This document shows positions 35,716 to 44,071 of a stretch of 64,000 nt of DNA, in pieces. Within the stretch, counting starts at the first letter, position 1, and each line of letters starts with the position of its first letter. Under the pieces are notes generated by a model. It was given only the letters and a program-made list of their open reading frames with translations, was not told the origin of the DNA and made no database searches. This DNA is from an uncultured Chloroflexota bacterium (lineage in GTDB: Bacteria > Chloroflexota > Limnocylindria > Limnocylindrales > CSP1-4), in the NCBI GenBank assembly GCA_903822495.1, contig CAIJPD010000066.1:161384-225383 (forward strand), given 5' to 3'. The position numbers and the translations under genes are program-made.

Positions 35716-36225
35716 ATCAACCTCGACCCTGCCACCAGCCCGATTCTCGCGCCGCTCATGGCCGCCCTGATCGTCCTGGTCGTTGGGCTTGCCGTGGTCG
35801 TCGTCGTGCAGACGCGACGGATCGGCCGGCTTGCGCGGCGAGTCGACGGCATGACGCGGGGGTCGGACGGCGGGAGCCTCGAGGCGTTGCTGACCGGGAG
35901 CCTGGAGCGGGTGGATCGGATCGGCCGCGACGTCGATCAGCTTGCCGCGCGGTCTGCCATCGTCGAAGGCGACCTCAGGGGCGCCGTCCAGCGGGTCGCG
36001 CTCGTCCGCTTCAACCCTTTCGAGGAGACGGGCGGGAACCAGAGCTTCGCCCTCGCGCTGATGGACGCGGCCGGCAACGGGCTGGTGATCAGCAGCCTGC
36101 ACGCGCGCGCCGGGACGCGGATCTACGGCAAGGCGCTCGTGGCCGGACGGGCCGAGACCGCCCTGTCGGCCGAAGAGACCGAGGCGGTCCGCGTGGCGCT
36201 GGCGTCACCGCGGCGCGCCGGCTGA
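35716..36225 (+). CDS. DUF4446-family protein, probable ATC start
   Basis: This is a DUF4446-family protein of about 169 residues. It has an N-terminal membrane helix (LMAALIVLVVGLAVVVVV), a helical linker (SLERVDRIGRDVDQLAARS), and the family core ALVRFNPFEETGGNQSFALALMDAAGNGLVISSLH. The biochemical role is unknown. The first in-frame ATG is 35758, which would begin inside the hydrophobic stretch and has no Shine-Dalgarno. The frame continues upstream with matching codon use to ATC 35716, which is preceded at 7 nt by GGAGGAG (35702-35708) and a TACACT -10 at 35682-35687. I therefore suggest an AUC start; a base change from ATG would look the same. Confidence 0.7.
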   Translation: MNLDPATSPILAPLMAALIVLVVGLAVVVVVQTRRIGRLARRVDGMTRGSDGGSLEALLTGSLERVDRIGRDVDQLAARSAIVEGDLRGAVQRVALVRFNPFEETGGNQSFALALMDAAGNGLVISSLHARAGTRIYGKALVAGRAETALSAEETEAVRVALASPRRAG

Positions 36226-36239
36226 CAGCCTAGCTGTCA
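36223..36239 (+). repeat. short hairpin TGACAGC-CTA-GCTGTCA over the DUF4446 stop codon
   Basis: A perfect 7-bp inverted repeat with a 3-nt loop between the DUF4446 gene and the helicase gene. It has no T-run, so it is at most a weak terminator or operator. Confidence 0.3.
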
Positions 36240-36262
36240 CTGGGCCCGGCGATGCTCCGCGC

Positions 36263-39200
36263 ATGGCCCCTTCCCGTCGCTCCAGCAGCGCCCCCATCCC
36301 CAGCGTCCCTGACGCCACCATGACCAGGGTGCGGATCCGCGAGCCCCTGCCGCTGGATCAGCTGCCAGTGTGGGAGGGGTTCCATGCCCAGCCCGTCGTG
36401 GCCGCCCCGAAGACACACGGCCTTGATGCGCTGCTCGGTGGCCTGAACCCGGAGCAACTGCGCGCGGTGACCCATGACACGGGTCCGCTGCTCGTGGTCG
36501 CGGGGGCGGGCACGGGAAAGACGCAGGTCATCACGCGGCGAATCGCATGGCTGGTCGCCACCCGGCGCGCCCGGCCTCGCGAGATCCTCGCCCTGACCTT
36601 CACGGACAAGGCCGCGGAGGAGATGCAGGTCCGCGTGGACCAGCTGGTGCCGTACGGCTACGCGGACACCGCGATCGGCACGTTCCACGCGTTTGGGGAC
36701 CGGCTGATCCGGGAGTTCGCCTTCGAGCTCGGCCTGCCCTCGGATCTTCGCGTCCTCAGCCGCGCCGAGGCGGTGATCTTCCTGCGGGAGCATCTGTTCC
36801 AGCTGGACCTGGAGCGCTTCCGGCCACTCGGTGACCCAACGCGGTTCCTCGCCGCCCTGGTCGGATTCTTCTCGCGCTGCAAGGACGAGGACGTCTCGCC
36901 GGAGGCGTACCGCAGTCACGCGGCGGCGCTGGCGCTGTCGGCGGCCGCGGCCGTGGCGGCCCAGCCGGCCACCGCCGCGGAGCAGGATGCGGTCGCGGCC
37001 CAGGTCGAGGAGGCGGCCCGCCAGGGTGAGTTGGCCGGGGCCTACGCCCGCTACCAGGAACTCCTCGGGGCCAACGGCCTGATCGACTTCGGCGACCAGG
37101 TCGCGCTGGCTCTCCGCCTGCTGCGCGGCTCGCCGGCCGTCCGTCAGGAGGTCGCCGGGCGCTTCAAGTACATCCTCGTGGACGAGTTCCAGGACACCAA
37201 CCGCGCGCAGTCGGAGCTGGTCGCGCTGCTGGCCGACCGCCACCAGAACGTGACCGTGGTCGGCGACGACGACCAGTCGATCTACAAGTTCCGGGGCGCG
37301 GCAATCAGCAACATCCTGGAGTTCCGCGAGCGCTATCCGGGCGCCAGCACCGTTGTCCTGCATCGGAACTACCGGTCGCTCGCGCCCATCCTGGAGGCGT
37401 CCCACAGACTGGTGCGCTTCAACGACCCGGATCGCCTCGAGGTCCGGGCCGGCATCAGCAAGGAGCTCAAGCCGGAGCGGACGGCGACGTCGGCGGCGCC
37501 CGTCCGGCGCGAGGTCTTTGCCACGGGCTCGCAGGAGGCGGACTGGGTGGCCGCCGAGATCGCGCGACGAGTGACGGCCGGCGCTCGCCCGGGGGACCAC
37601 GCCGTCCTGGTCAGGGCCAACGCGGACGCCGACCCGGTCCTGCGCGGCCTGACGATGGCCGGCGTCCCGTGGCGCTTCTCGGGGACGTCGGGCCTCTACG
37701 CACGCCCGGAGGTGCGCCTCCTCCTCTCGTTCCTGCGCGTCATGGCGGACCCGGGCTCTAGCGTGGACCTGTACGCGCTCGCGGCCTCGGAGATCTACGG
37801 GTTCGCCGCGGACGATCTCGCGCTGATCGCATCCGCCGCGCGTCGCCGCAGCCGGACCATCCGGGAGATGCTCGTGGACGTGGTGGAGCAGCCCGGCACG
37901 CTGCGAATCTCCGCCGCGGGCCGCGAGGCGGCGGAGCGCCTGTTGGAGGAGCTGGCTCGGCTGGAGGAGCTGGCCCGCAGCCGGCCGGCGGGGGAGCTGC
38001 TACTGACGTTCCTCCGGACCTCAGGCTTGCTCGCCCGGCTGGTTGGCACGGAGTCGGCCGCAGCGGAGGAAGCGTTGGGCAACATCGCCCGCTTCTTCGA
38101 GATCGTGCGGTCCCAGTCATCCCTCCTCGCCGACGATCGGGCCGTGTTCCTCGCGCCGCACCTGGCCACGCTCGTGGAAGCCGGCGATGACCCCGCCACC
38201 GCGGATCTCGATCCGGACGCGGATGCCGTCGCGGTGCTCACGGTCCACAAGGCCAAGGGTCTCGAGTTCCCCGTTGTCTTCCTGCCGGGCCTGGTCGCGG
38301 GCCGGTTCCCGATCACCGCGCGCCGGGAATCGCTGTCTGTGCCACTTGCGCTCATCAACGAGGTGCTGCCGGAGGGGGACTTCCATGTCCAGGAGGAGCG
38401 CCGGCTGTTCTACGTGGCCATGACCCGGGCCCGCGACGAGTTGATCCTGTCCAACGCCATCGACTACGGGGGAGCCAGGAGCCGGCGGGTCTCGCCCTTC
38501 GTCCTTGAGGCGATGGACCTGCCGCTCGCCGGCGACAAGCCGGCCACAACGCCCGGCCGGGCGTCGGCGATCGAACGGCTCGGTGGGGTGGAGGCCCCCC
38601 CGGCGCCGGTGGTGCCGGCCAGGGCACCGGGAACTCGCCCCCTGCTCCTCTCGTTCTCGGCGATCGATGCGTACCTCACGTGCCCCATGCGCTACAAGCT
38701 GAGCTACGTCATCGGCGTCCCTGTCGCGCCGCACCACTCCATGACCTACGGCTCGGCCCTGCACCAGGCAGTCCAGGAGTTCCATCGTCGTCATGCCCGC
38801 GGCCAGGTGCTGGAGGAGGCTGACCTGCTGGCGGTCTTCGACGCCGCCTGGTCCAACGAGGGCTTCCTCTCCCGCGAGCACGAAGCCGCCCGGCTGGAGG
38901 CGGGCCACGACGCCCTGCGTCGTTTCCGGGCGGCACAGCTCGTGGCGGGCGCCGTCATCCCGGCGTACGTGGAGCGCGAGTTCGACTTCGCGCTCGGTGG
39001 TGACAGGATCCGGGGCCGCTGGGATCGGGTTGACATCCAGGCCGCGGGCCCCGTCGGCGCCGTGGACGTCCCGCCGCAGGCGGGCGGGAGCGCCCGGGCT
39101 GATGTCATCTCGCCGATGCTGGATCTCCTGGGTCGGGAGCGGGTGACCATCACCGACTACAAGTCCGGAGACGTGCGGGACCCAGCCGTGGCGCGCCAGC

Positions 39201-39469
39201 GGGCCCGCGAGTCCCTCCAGCTGCAGATCTACGCCATTGCCTACGAGGCGATGACTGGTCGCCTGCCGGATGCCGTCCAGCTCCACTTCCTCGAGTCGGG
39301 CCTGGTCGGGCGCGCCGAGGTGGACCCCAAGCGGCTCGAGAAGGCGCGTGGCCGGATCACGGACGCCGCGGCGGGGATCCGCGCCGGGGCATTCGCGGCC
39401 ACCCCGGCGCCGCTCGCCTGCACGTGGTGCCCATTCCGCCAGATCTGTCCGTCCAGCGCGGCCTCATGA
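36263..39469 (+). CDS. UvrD/AddA-type helicase with C-terminal Fe-S PD-(D/E)XK nuclease
   Basis: This 1068-residue SF1A helicase-nuclease has Q motif LNPEQLRAV, motif I VVAGAGTGKTQVITRRI (near residue 82), motif II ILVDEFQDTNRAQ (near 310), motif III GDDDQSIYKFRGA, motif IV-V YRSL and VLTVHKAKGLEFPVVF, and motif VI YVAMTRARDELIL. The C-terminal AddB/Cas4-like nuclease (about 795-1065) has GRWDRVD, TDYKSGD and the QxxxY helix LQLQIYAIAY. Four cysteines (TCPMRYK, then CTWCPFRQIC) should bind a 4Fe-4S cluster. About 35 low-complexity residues are inserted before DYK. It probably resects double-strand breaks; no AddB/AdnB partner lies in the window. The next gene overlaps by ATGA. Confidence 0.9.
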   Translation: MAPSRRSSSAPIPSVPDATMTRVRIREPLPLDQLPVWEGFHAQPVVAAPKTHGLDALLGGLNPEQLRAVTHDTGPLLVVAGAGTGKTQVITRRIAWLVATRRARPREILALTFTDKAAEEMQVRVDQLVPYGYADTAIGTFHAFGDRLIREFAFELGLPSDLRVLSRAEAVIFLREHLFQLDLERFRPLGDPTRFLAALVGFFSRCKDEDVSPEAYRSHAAALALSAAAAVAAQPATAAEQDAVAAQVEEAARQGELAGAYARYQELLGANGLIDFGDQVALALRLLRGSPAVRQEVAGRFKYILVDEFQDTNRAQSELVALLADRHQNVTVVGDDDQSIYKFRGAAISNILEFRERYPGASTVVLHRNYRSLAPILEASHRLVRFNDPDRLEVRAGISKELKPERTATSAAPVRREVFATGSQEADWVAAEIARRVTAGARPGDHAVLVRANADADPVLRGLTMAGVPWRFSGTSGLYARPEVRLLLSFLRVMADPGSSVDLYALAASEIYGFAADDLALIASAARRRSRTIREMLVDVVEQPGTLRISAAGREAAERLLEELARLEELARSRPAGELLLTFLRTSGLLARLVGTESAAAEEALGNIARFFEIVRSQSSLLADDRAVFLAPHLATLVEAGDDPATADLDPDADAVAVLTVHKAKGLEFPVVFLPGLVAGRFPITARRESLSVPLALINEVLPEGDFHVQEERRLFYVAMTRARDELILSNAIDYGGARSRRVSPFVLEAMDLPLAGDKPATTPGRASAIERLGGVEAPPAPVVPARAPGTRPLLLSFSAIDAYLTCPMRYKLSYVIGVPVAPHHSMTYGSALHQAVQEFHRRHARGQVLEEADLLAVFDAAWSNEGFLSREHEAARLEAGHDALRRFRAAQLVAGAVIPAYVEREFDFALGGDRIRGRWDRVDIQAAGPVGAVDVPPQAGGSARADVISPMLDLLGRERVTITDYKSGDVRDPAVARQRARESLQLQIYAIAYEAMTGRLPDAVQLHFLESGLVGRAEVDPKRLEKARGRITDAAAGIRAGAFAATPAPLACTWCPFRQICPSSAAS

Positions 39470-40299
39470 GCCTGGCGCGGGTCGCCGACGGGTCGGCCGC
39501 GTTGTTGGCGATCTCGTTTGACTTCGCGAACACGCTGGTTCCCGTGCGCGGGGCGTCGTTCGCGGCCGTGGTGGAGCTGACGGTCGACGGCGCGGCCGGG
39601 GCCTGCGGGATCAGTGACCGCCCGGCGTTCCTCTCCTGCTGGGCAGAGGAGCGGGACCGCCAGTTCCGCGAGGACGTGCCCCTGGGCCGGAAGGTCTCCC
39701 TGCCGCAGCGCGTGGCCCGGGTGCTCGCCCGGTTGCGCGGGATGCCGCCGCCAGGGTCCGGAGCGACCTGGGATGACAGCGCTGCGGAACGGCTGTCGGC
39801 GCCGGCGGAGCGCGACCTCATCGTCGACCTGTACACCCGCTCGTTCGTCCGGGCCGTGCCGCCACCGCCCGCGGTCGGGCCAATGCTGCACCGGCTGCGC
39901 GGGCGCGGCTACCGGCTGGGGATCCTCTCCAACTGGCCCCTGTCCGTGACGATCGAGCGATACGTGGAGGCTGCAGGCTGGGCCCCACTGCTCGCTGCGG
40001 TCGTCGTGTCGGAGCGGGTCGGGGCGATCAAGCCCAGCCCGCTGATGTTCGCCACCGCGGAGCGGGAGCTCGGGGTCCCCGGCGCCGCCATCCTCCACAT
40101 CGGCGACGACTGGACCGCCGATGTCGTCGGCGCCCGAATGGCCGGCTGGCGCGCGGCCTACCTGCGTGGGCAACCCCAGGACTGGCCGCGGCAGCCGGTG
40201 GATCCCGGCCTCGTGGTCGAGGCCGACCTGACCATCGATCGCCTGGAGGATCTGGAAGCCGCCCTCGAGGCGGCCGAGTGGGGCGATCCCTCCGGCTAG
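39466..40299 (+). CDS. HAD-superfamily hydrolase-like protein
   Basis: This 277-residue HAD-fold protein has motif I ISFDFANTLVP, motif II ILSNWP, motif III Lys in GAIKPSPLMF, and motif IV HIGDDWTADVVGAR. In motif I the second Asp of the usual DxDxT is Ala (D-F-A), as in phosphonatase-type members. A typical phosphatase mechanism is therefore doubtful, while the nucleophile Asp is kept. A long cap insert (residues ~35-130) follows motif I. ATG 39466 overlaps the helicase stop (ATGA). Confidence 0.75.
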   Translation: MSLARVADGSAALLAISFDFANTLVPVRGASFAAVVELTVDGAAGACGISDRPAFLSCWAEERDRQFREDVPLGRKVSLPQRVARVLARLRGMPPPGSGATWDDSAAERLSAPAERDLIVDLYTRSFVRAVPPPPAVGPMLHRLRGRGYRLGILSNWPLSVTIERYVEAAGWAPLLAAVVVSERVGAIKPSPLMFATAERELGVPGAAILHIGDDWTADVVGARMAGWRAAYLRGQPQDWPRQPVDPGLVVEADLTIDRLEDLEAALEAAEWGDPSG

Positions 40300-40325
40300 T
40301 TCGCCCGCCCCCGTGCGCGAGGCCG

Positions 40326-40331
40326 TAGACT
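40326..40331 (+). promoter_or_regulatory. -10 element TAGACT, leaderless spacing
   Basis: TAGACT ends 9 nt before ATG 40341; the spacer CGCGGGGCG lacks a properly spaced Shine-Dalgarno. Confidence 0.45.
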
Positions 40332-40340
40332 CGCGGGGCG

Positions 40341-40715
40341 ATGGAGGCGCGAGACCGGATGACCAACGTGGGCTTCTTCGCGGCCGCCGCGTTCGCCTGG
40401 ATGCTGGTCGTCGCGGTCTTCACCACGCGCGATCCGGTTCTCGACCCGGGTATCGCCCCGATCGGGGGCGTCCTGCTGGGGGCCGCGTTCGGGCTGACGG
40501 CCGTGCCGCTGTTCTGGCTGGGGGTGTTTGGTCGTCACCGTCGGATTGCCTATCACGGAGATTGGACCCGGGCCATCCGGCGAGGCATCTGGGTCTCGTT
40601 CCTGGTGCTCCTGTACGTCGCGCTCCGGCTCCAGGGCATCTTCCAGCCGCCCATCATGCTGTTCGTCGTCGCGATGATCCTGCTTGCCGAGACCACCCTC
40701 TCGGCCGAGCGCTGA
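40341..40715 (+). CDS. small multi-pass membrane protein
   Basis: This 124-residue protein has about four hydrophobic segments (residues ~9-27, 40-62, 82-100, 102-118). A short basic loop (RHRRIAYHGDWTRAIRR) lies between the second and third. I recognise no family. The start ATG 40341 is set by a TAGACT -10 element 9 nt upstream. It is followed 49 nt later by the M20 amidohydrolase, so it could be its membrane partner, but nothing proves a link. Confidence 0.5.
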   Translation: MEARDRMTNVGFFAAAAFAWMLVVAVFTTRDPVLDPGIAPIGGVLLGAAFGLTAVPLFWLGVFGRHRRIAYHGDWTRAIRRGIWVSFLVLLYVALRLQGIFQPPIMLFVVAMILLAETTLSAER

Positions 40716-40764
40716 TCCCCTCGCCACGCCCAGCGACCCGGCTCAACGCCCCCACGAGGACCCC

Positions 40765-41970
40765 ATGGACCTGCTGAGCACCATCACCCCGGCCGAGCCG
40801 AACGGCGAGCTCAAGCGGCGCATCGCGGCCGCCGTCGCTGGGGCGAGCGCCGAGATTCTCAGCCTGTCGCACCTGATCCACGCCAACCCCGAACCCGCGT
40901 TCGAGGAGGAACGGGCGGCCGCCTGGGTCGCCGAGGCGCTGGCCCGCCACGGCTTCCTGGTGGAGCGGCCCGCTGGCAGCCTCTCCACCGCCGTGCGCGC
41001 CACACTGCCCGGCGGACGGGGGGGCAAGGGCCCCCGGATCGGGATCATCGGGGAGTACGACGCACTGCCCGGCCTGGGTCACGGCTGCGGGCACAACACC
41101 ATGGCCGCGTCCGGGGTTGGTGCGGCCATCGCGCTTGCCGCCGTCGCTGCCGACCTCCCGGGTGAGATCGTCTTCCTTGGCACGCCGGCCGAGGAGCGCG
41201 GCTCCGGCAAGCAGGTGATGATCGACGAGGGGCTGTTCGACGGGCTTGACGCGGCGCTCCTCTTTCACCCGTGCGACCGCGACCACGTCGAGCTCTACCC
41301 GCTGGCCTCGGAGGACGTGGAGGTGGTCTTCACCGGCCTCCAGGCGCACGCCGCCCTTGCGCCCTGGGACGGGAAGAACGCGCTCGACGCGCTCGTGATG
41401 CTCTTCAGCTCGGTGGGCCTGTGGCGCCAGCAGCTCAAGCCGGAGACGCGGGTCCACGGCGTGATCCGGGAGGGCGGCACCGCCGCCAACATCATCCCGG
41501 ACCGGACCTCGGCCTGGTTCATCATCCGGACCGCGACGCAGGCTGACTACCCGGCCCTGCGCGCCCGGTTCGAGGACCTTTGCCGCGCGGCGGCGCTCGC
41601 GACCGACACCCAGGTCAGCGTCGAGTTCTCGGCGTACACCAGCACCATGCGCAACAACAGCGTCCTCGCGGATCGGTTCCGCGCCAACATGGCTGCCTAC
41701 GGCCGACCGGACCAGGGCCCGGACGACTCCTCGGGCAGCACCGACATGGCAAACGTGAGCTGGGTCTGCCCCTCGATCCAGCCCGAGCTGGCCATCGCCC
41801 CCGCGGGCACGCCCAAGCACTCCGTGCTCTTCCGCGATGCCGCGGCGCTCCCGCCCGCCGACGAGACCACGCTCATCGCCGCCACGCTCCTCGCCCAGAC
41901 GGCTGCCGACCTGTATGCCGATCCCGCGCTGGTCGCGGCGGCCTGGCAGGAGTTCCGCGCCGAACGCTAG
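40765..41970 (+). CDS. M20 family amidohydrolase (AbgB / p-aminobenzoyl-glutamate hydrolase-like)
   Basis: This 401-residue M20D-type metallo-amidohydrolase has zinc-ligand and catalytic motifs IGEYDALPGLGHGCGHN (near residue 95-110), TPAEERGSGK (catalytic Glu), and FHPCDRDHVEL. The dimerisation lid begins at VFTGLQAHAALAPWDGKNALDA, and the last ligand His is in GTPKHSVLFRDAA. Substrates of the branch are N-acyl or aminobenzoyl amino acids. ATG 40765 has GAGGA 5 nt upstream. It precedes an agmatinase-family gene; both would release amino compounds, but a pathway link is only suggestive. Confidence 0.88.
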   Translation: MDLLSTITPAEPNGELKRRIAAAVAGASAEILSLSHLIHANPEPAFEEERAAAWVAEALARHGFLVERPAGSLSTAVRATLPGGRGGKGPRIGIIGEYDALPGLGHGCGHNTMAASGVGAAIALAAVAADLPGEIVFLGTPAEERGSGKQVMIDEGLFDGLDAALLFHPCDRDHVELYPLASEDVEVVFTGLQAHAALAPWDGKNALDALVMLFSSVGLWRQQLKPETRVHGVIREGGTAANIIPDRTSAWFIIRTATQADYPALRARFEDLCRAAALATDTQVSVEFSAYTSTMRNNSVLADRFRANMAAYGRPDQGPDDSSGSTDMANVSWVCPSIQPELAIAPAGTPKHSVLFRDAAALPPADETTLIAATLLAQTAADLYADPALVAAAWQEFRAER

Positions 41971-41983
41971 GGCGAAACGCCGG

Positions 41984-41992
41984 TGCTACCCT
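41984..41992 (+). promoter_or_regulatory. extended -10 promoter TGCTACCCT
   Basis: TGC-TACCCT lies 25 nt before the TTG start of the agmatinase-family gene. The short leader contains a palindromic ribosome binding site. Confidence 0.5.
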
Positions 41993-42001
41993 CAGGCACA
42001 C

Positions 42002-42013
42002 ACCTCCGGAGGT
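42002..42013 (+). promoter_or_regulatory. palindromic ribosome binding site ACCTCCGGAGGT
   Basis: The Shine-Dalgarno GGAGG of the agmatinase-family gene forms a perfect 12-bp palindrome with an upstream CCTCC. It lies 4 nt before TTG 42018 and could sequester itself or dimerise. Confidence 0.45.
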
Positions 42014-42017
42014 CTTC

Positions 42018-43118
42018 TTGACCAACCAAGCGGCCGACGCCAACCGGGCCGGCGAGCCGGCCCAGATCGACTTCGCCGCCCGGAATGGGTGGGACGCCGA
42101 GATCGACGTCGTCGATGCGTTCCAGCTGCCCACCTACGTCGGTCCGCTCTCGTTCATGAAGCTCCCCTGGGTGACCGACCCGACGGAGATCCGGGCCCGC
42201 CGCACGGACGTCGCGATCATCGGCGCCCCCTACGACGATGGCGTCTCCCATCGGTCGGGAGCACGGTTCGGTCCACGCGCCATCCGCGAGGCGCAGTACA
42301 CCTCGGGCTCGATCAACGCGTTCGAATCCGGCGTCCGCCCGTTCGAGCTGCTCAACGTCCTCGACGCCGGTGACGCCGCGATCGTGCCCGGGAGCCCCGT
42401 GCGGTCCCACGCGATCATCTACCGCAAGGTCCGGGAGGTCGCCGGTACCGGGGCCGTCCCGATCGTGCTGGGTGGCGACCACTCGATCGCATGGCCCTCG
42501 GCGACCGCGGTCGCCGAGCTTCGTCGACCGGGGCAGATCGGGATCGTTCATTTCGACGCTCACGCCGACACCGCCGACACGGAGCGCGGCCAACTCGCGG
42601 GCCACGGGACGCCGATGCGTCGCCTGATCGAGTCGGGCGCAGTCGCGGGGCGCAACTTCGTCCAGGTTGGCCTGCGCGGCTACTGGCCAGGCACGGAGGT
42701 GTTCGCCTGGATGGCCGAGCAGGGGATGCGCTGGCACACCATGCGTGAGATCGAGGAGCGTGGGACCGAGGCCGTGGTGGCGGATGCCATCGCCGAGGCG
42801 CTCGACGGGCCGGACGCGATCTATCTCTCGGTGGACGTGGACGTGATCGACCCGGGTCTTGCGCCGGGGACGGGCACGCCCGAGCCGGGCGGCCTGCTGA
42901 CGCGCGAGCTCCTCCGGGCCATCCGCCAGGTCGTTGAGGCGGTCGATCTCGCCGGGATGGACATCGTCGAGGTGTCGCCCCCGTATGACCAGGCCGAGAC
43001 CACCGCCATGGCGGCCAATCGCTGTGCGCTGACGGCAATCACGGCGCTCGCCGTCCGCCGGCAGGCGGGCCACCCGGTCCGCTGGGGCCAGGGGCTGGGC
43101 CGGGAGGCCGACGCGTGA
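42018..43118 (+). CDS. agmatinase/arginase family ureohydrolase
   Basis: This 366-residue manganese ureohydrolase has metal-binding motifs VLGGDHSIAWP (near residue 155), VHFDAHADT (near 178) and LSVDVDVIDPGLAPGTGTPEPGG (near 280). All six expected metal ligands are present. An APYDDGVSHRSGARFGPRAIRE loop near residue 75 is typical of agmatinase/guanidinobutyrase. The product would be urea plus an amine; agmatine, guanidinobutyrate and similar substrates cannot be separated. Start TTG 42018 is fixed by TCCGGAGG 5 nt upstream. The methyltransferase gene overlaps its end (GTGA). Confidence 0.88.
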   Translation: MTNQAADANRAGEPAQIDFAARNGWDAEIDVVDAFQLPTYVGPLSFMKLPWVTDPTEIRARRTDVAIIGAPYDDGVSHRSGARFGPRAIREAQYTSGSINAFESGVRPFELLNVLDAGDAAIVPGSPVRSHAIIYRKVREVAGTGAVPIVLGGDHSIAWPSATAVAELRRPGQIGIVHFDAHADTADTERGQLAGHGTPMRRLIESGAVAGRNFVQVGLRGYWPGTEVFAWMAEQGMRWHTMREIEERGTEAVVADAIAEALDGPDAIYLSVDVDVIDPGLAPGTGTPEPGGLLTRELLRAIRQVVEAVDLAGMDIVEVSPPYDQAETTAMAANRCALTAITALAVRRQAGHPVRWGQGLGREADA

Positions 43119-43942
43119 TGGATCCGCTCGGCACGACGCCGGCGGCCGCCGCCGCGCTGGCGCGCCTCTACGACCTGGACCTGAGCGACGACCCGGGGGA
43201 CCTGGACCTCTACCTCGCCCTGGCCGACCGGACCGGCGGGCCGGTCCTGGAGCTGGCCGCCGGCAGCGGGCGCATCGCGGTTCCGATGGCCCAGGCCGGC
43301 TGCGACGTGACGGGCGTGGACCTGGACCCCGCGATGCTGGCGCGCGCTCGGGCGGCCGCGGCCCCGCTGCTTGGCGCCCACGCCGGCGCGCCGGTTCGCG
43401 GCCGTCGACGCCGGGGCCGCCTCGATCTGGTGGAGGCCGACCTGCTGGGCCTGGAGCTCCCGTCCGCGGGATCGTTCCGCCTGGCGTTCATCGCCCTCAA
43501 CTCGCTGCTCCTGCTGGCCTCACGCACGGCCCAGCGCGAGGCCCTCCGGACGCTGGCCCGCCACCTCGCTCCGGGCGGACTGGCCGTCATCGACGTCTGG
43601 CAGCCGGCGGCCGACGACCTCGCCCGGTACGACGGTCGAATCCTGCTGGAGCACGCCCGACTCGACCCGGAGACGGGGCGGATCGTGACCAAGGCCAGCT
43701 CTGCGCAGCACGACCCGTCCAGCCAGGTGGTGACGCTGACCACGATCTACGAGGAGGCCGCCCAGGGCGAGGCGCCGGTCCGCTGGATCCGGAGCGACCG
43801 GCTCCGCCTGGTCTCTGCCGACGAGCTGGTCGGCTTCGCCGAGGACGCTGGCCTGGAGGTCGAGCAGCTGGCCGGCGGCTACGACCTGGAGCCCGTCGGC
43901 CCCGGGACGGATCGGGCCATCCTGATCGCGGCACGACCCTGA
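43115..43942 (+). CDS. class I SAM-dependent methyltransferase
   Basis: This 275-residue protein has a Rossmann-like methyltransferase core. Motif I is VLELAAGSGRIAVPMAQAG (near residue 43), the acidic ribose-binding residue is in TGVDLDPAML, motif II-like DLVEADLLGLEL, and motif III LAPGGLAVIDVW. A 16-residue Ala/Arg insert (PLLGAHAGAPVRGRRR) separates motifs. The substrate is unknown. GTG 43115 (GGGAGG 7 nt upstream) overlaps the agmatinase-family stop; ATG 43118 is an alternative. The downstream gene has its own promoter. Confidence 0.8.
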   Translation: MMDPLGTTPAAAAALARLYDLDLSDDPGDLDLYLALADRTGGPVLELAAGSGRIAVPMAQAGCDVTGVDLDPAMLARARAAAAPLLGAHAGAPVRGRRRRGRLDLVEADLLGLELPSAGSFRLAFIALNSLLLLASRTAQREALRTLARHLAPGGLAVIDVWQPAADDLARYDGRILLEHARLDPETGRIVTKASSAQHDPSSQVVTLTTIYEEAAQGEAPVRWIRSDRLRLVSADELVGFAEDAGLEVEQLAGGYDLEPVGPGTDRAILIAARP

Positions 43943-44056
43943 CCCCCAGTCGCGCGATCCCGGCCGCCCGGCTCGCCGCCCGGCCTCCCGCGGGTCGGCC
44001 GTGGCGCGCCCGCACCGCCCTGGCCCGCCGGGTCGAGTCGCGCGCCCGCGGCGGAT

Positions 44057-44065
44057 TGCTATAGT
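44057..44065 (+). promoter_or_regulatory. extended -10 promoter TGCTATAGT, leaderless spacing
   Basis: TGC-TATAGT ends 6 nt before ATG 44072 with the spacer CGCCCC, which cannot act as a ribosome binding site. Confidence 0.55.
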
Positions 44066-44071
44066 CGCCCC

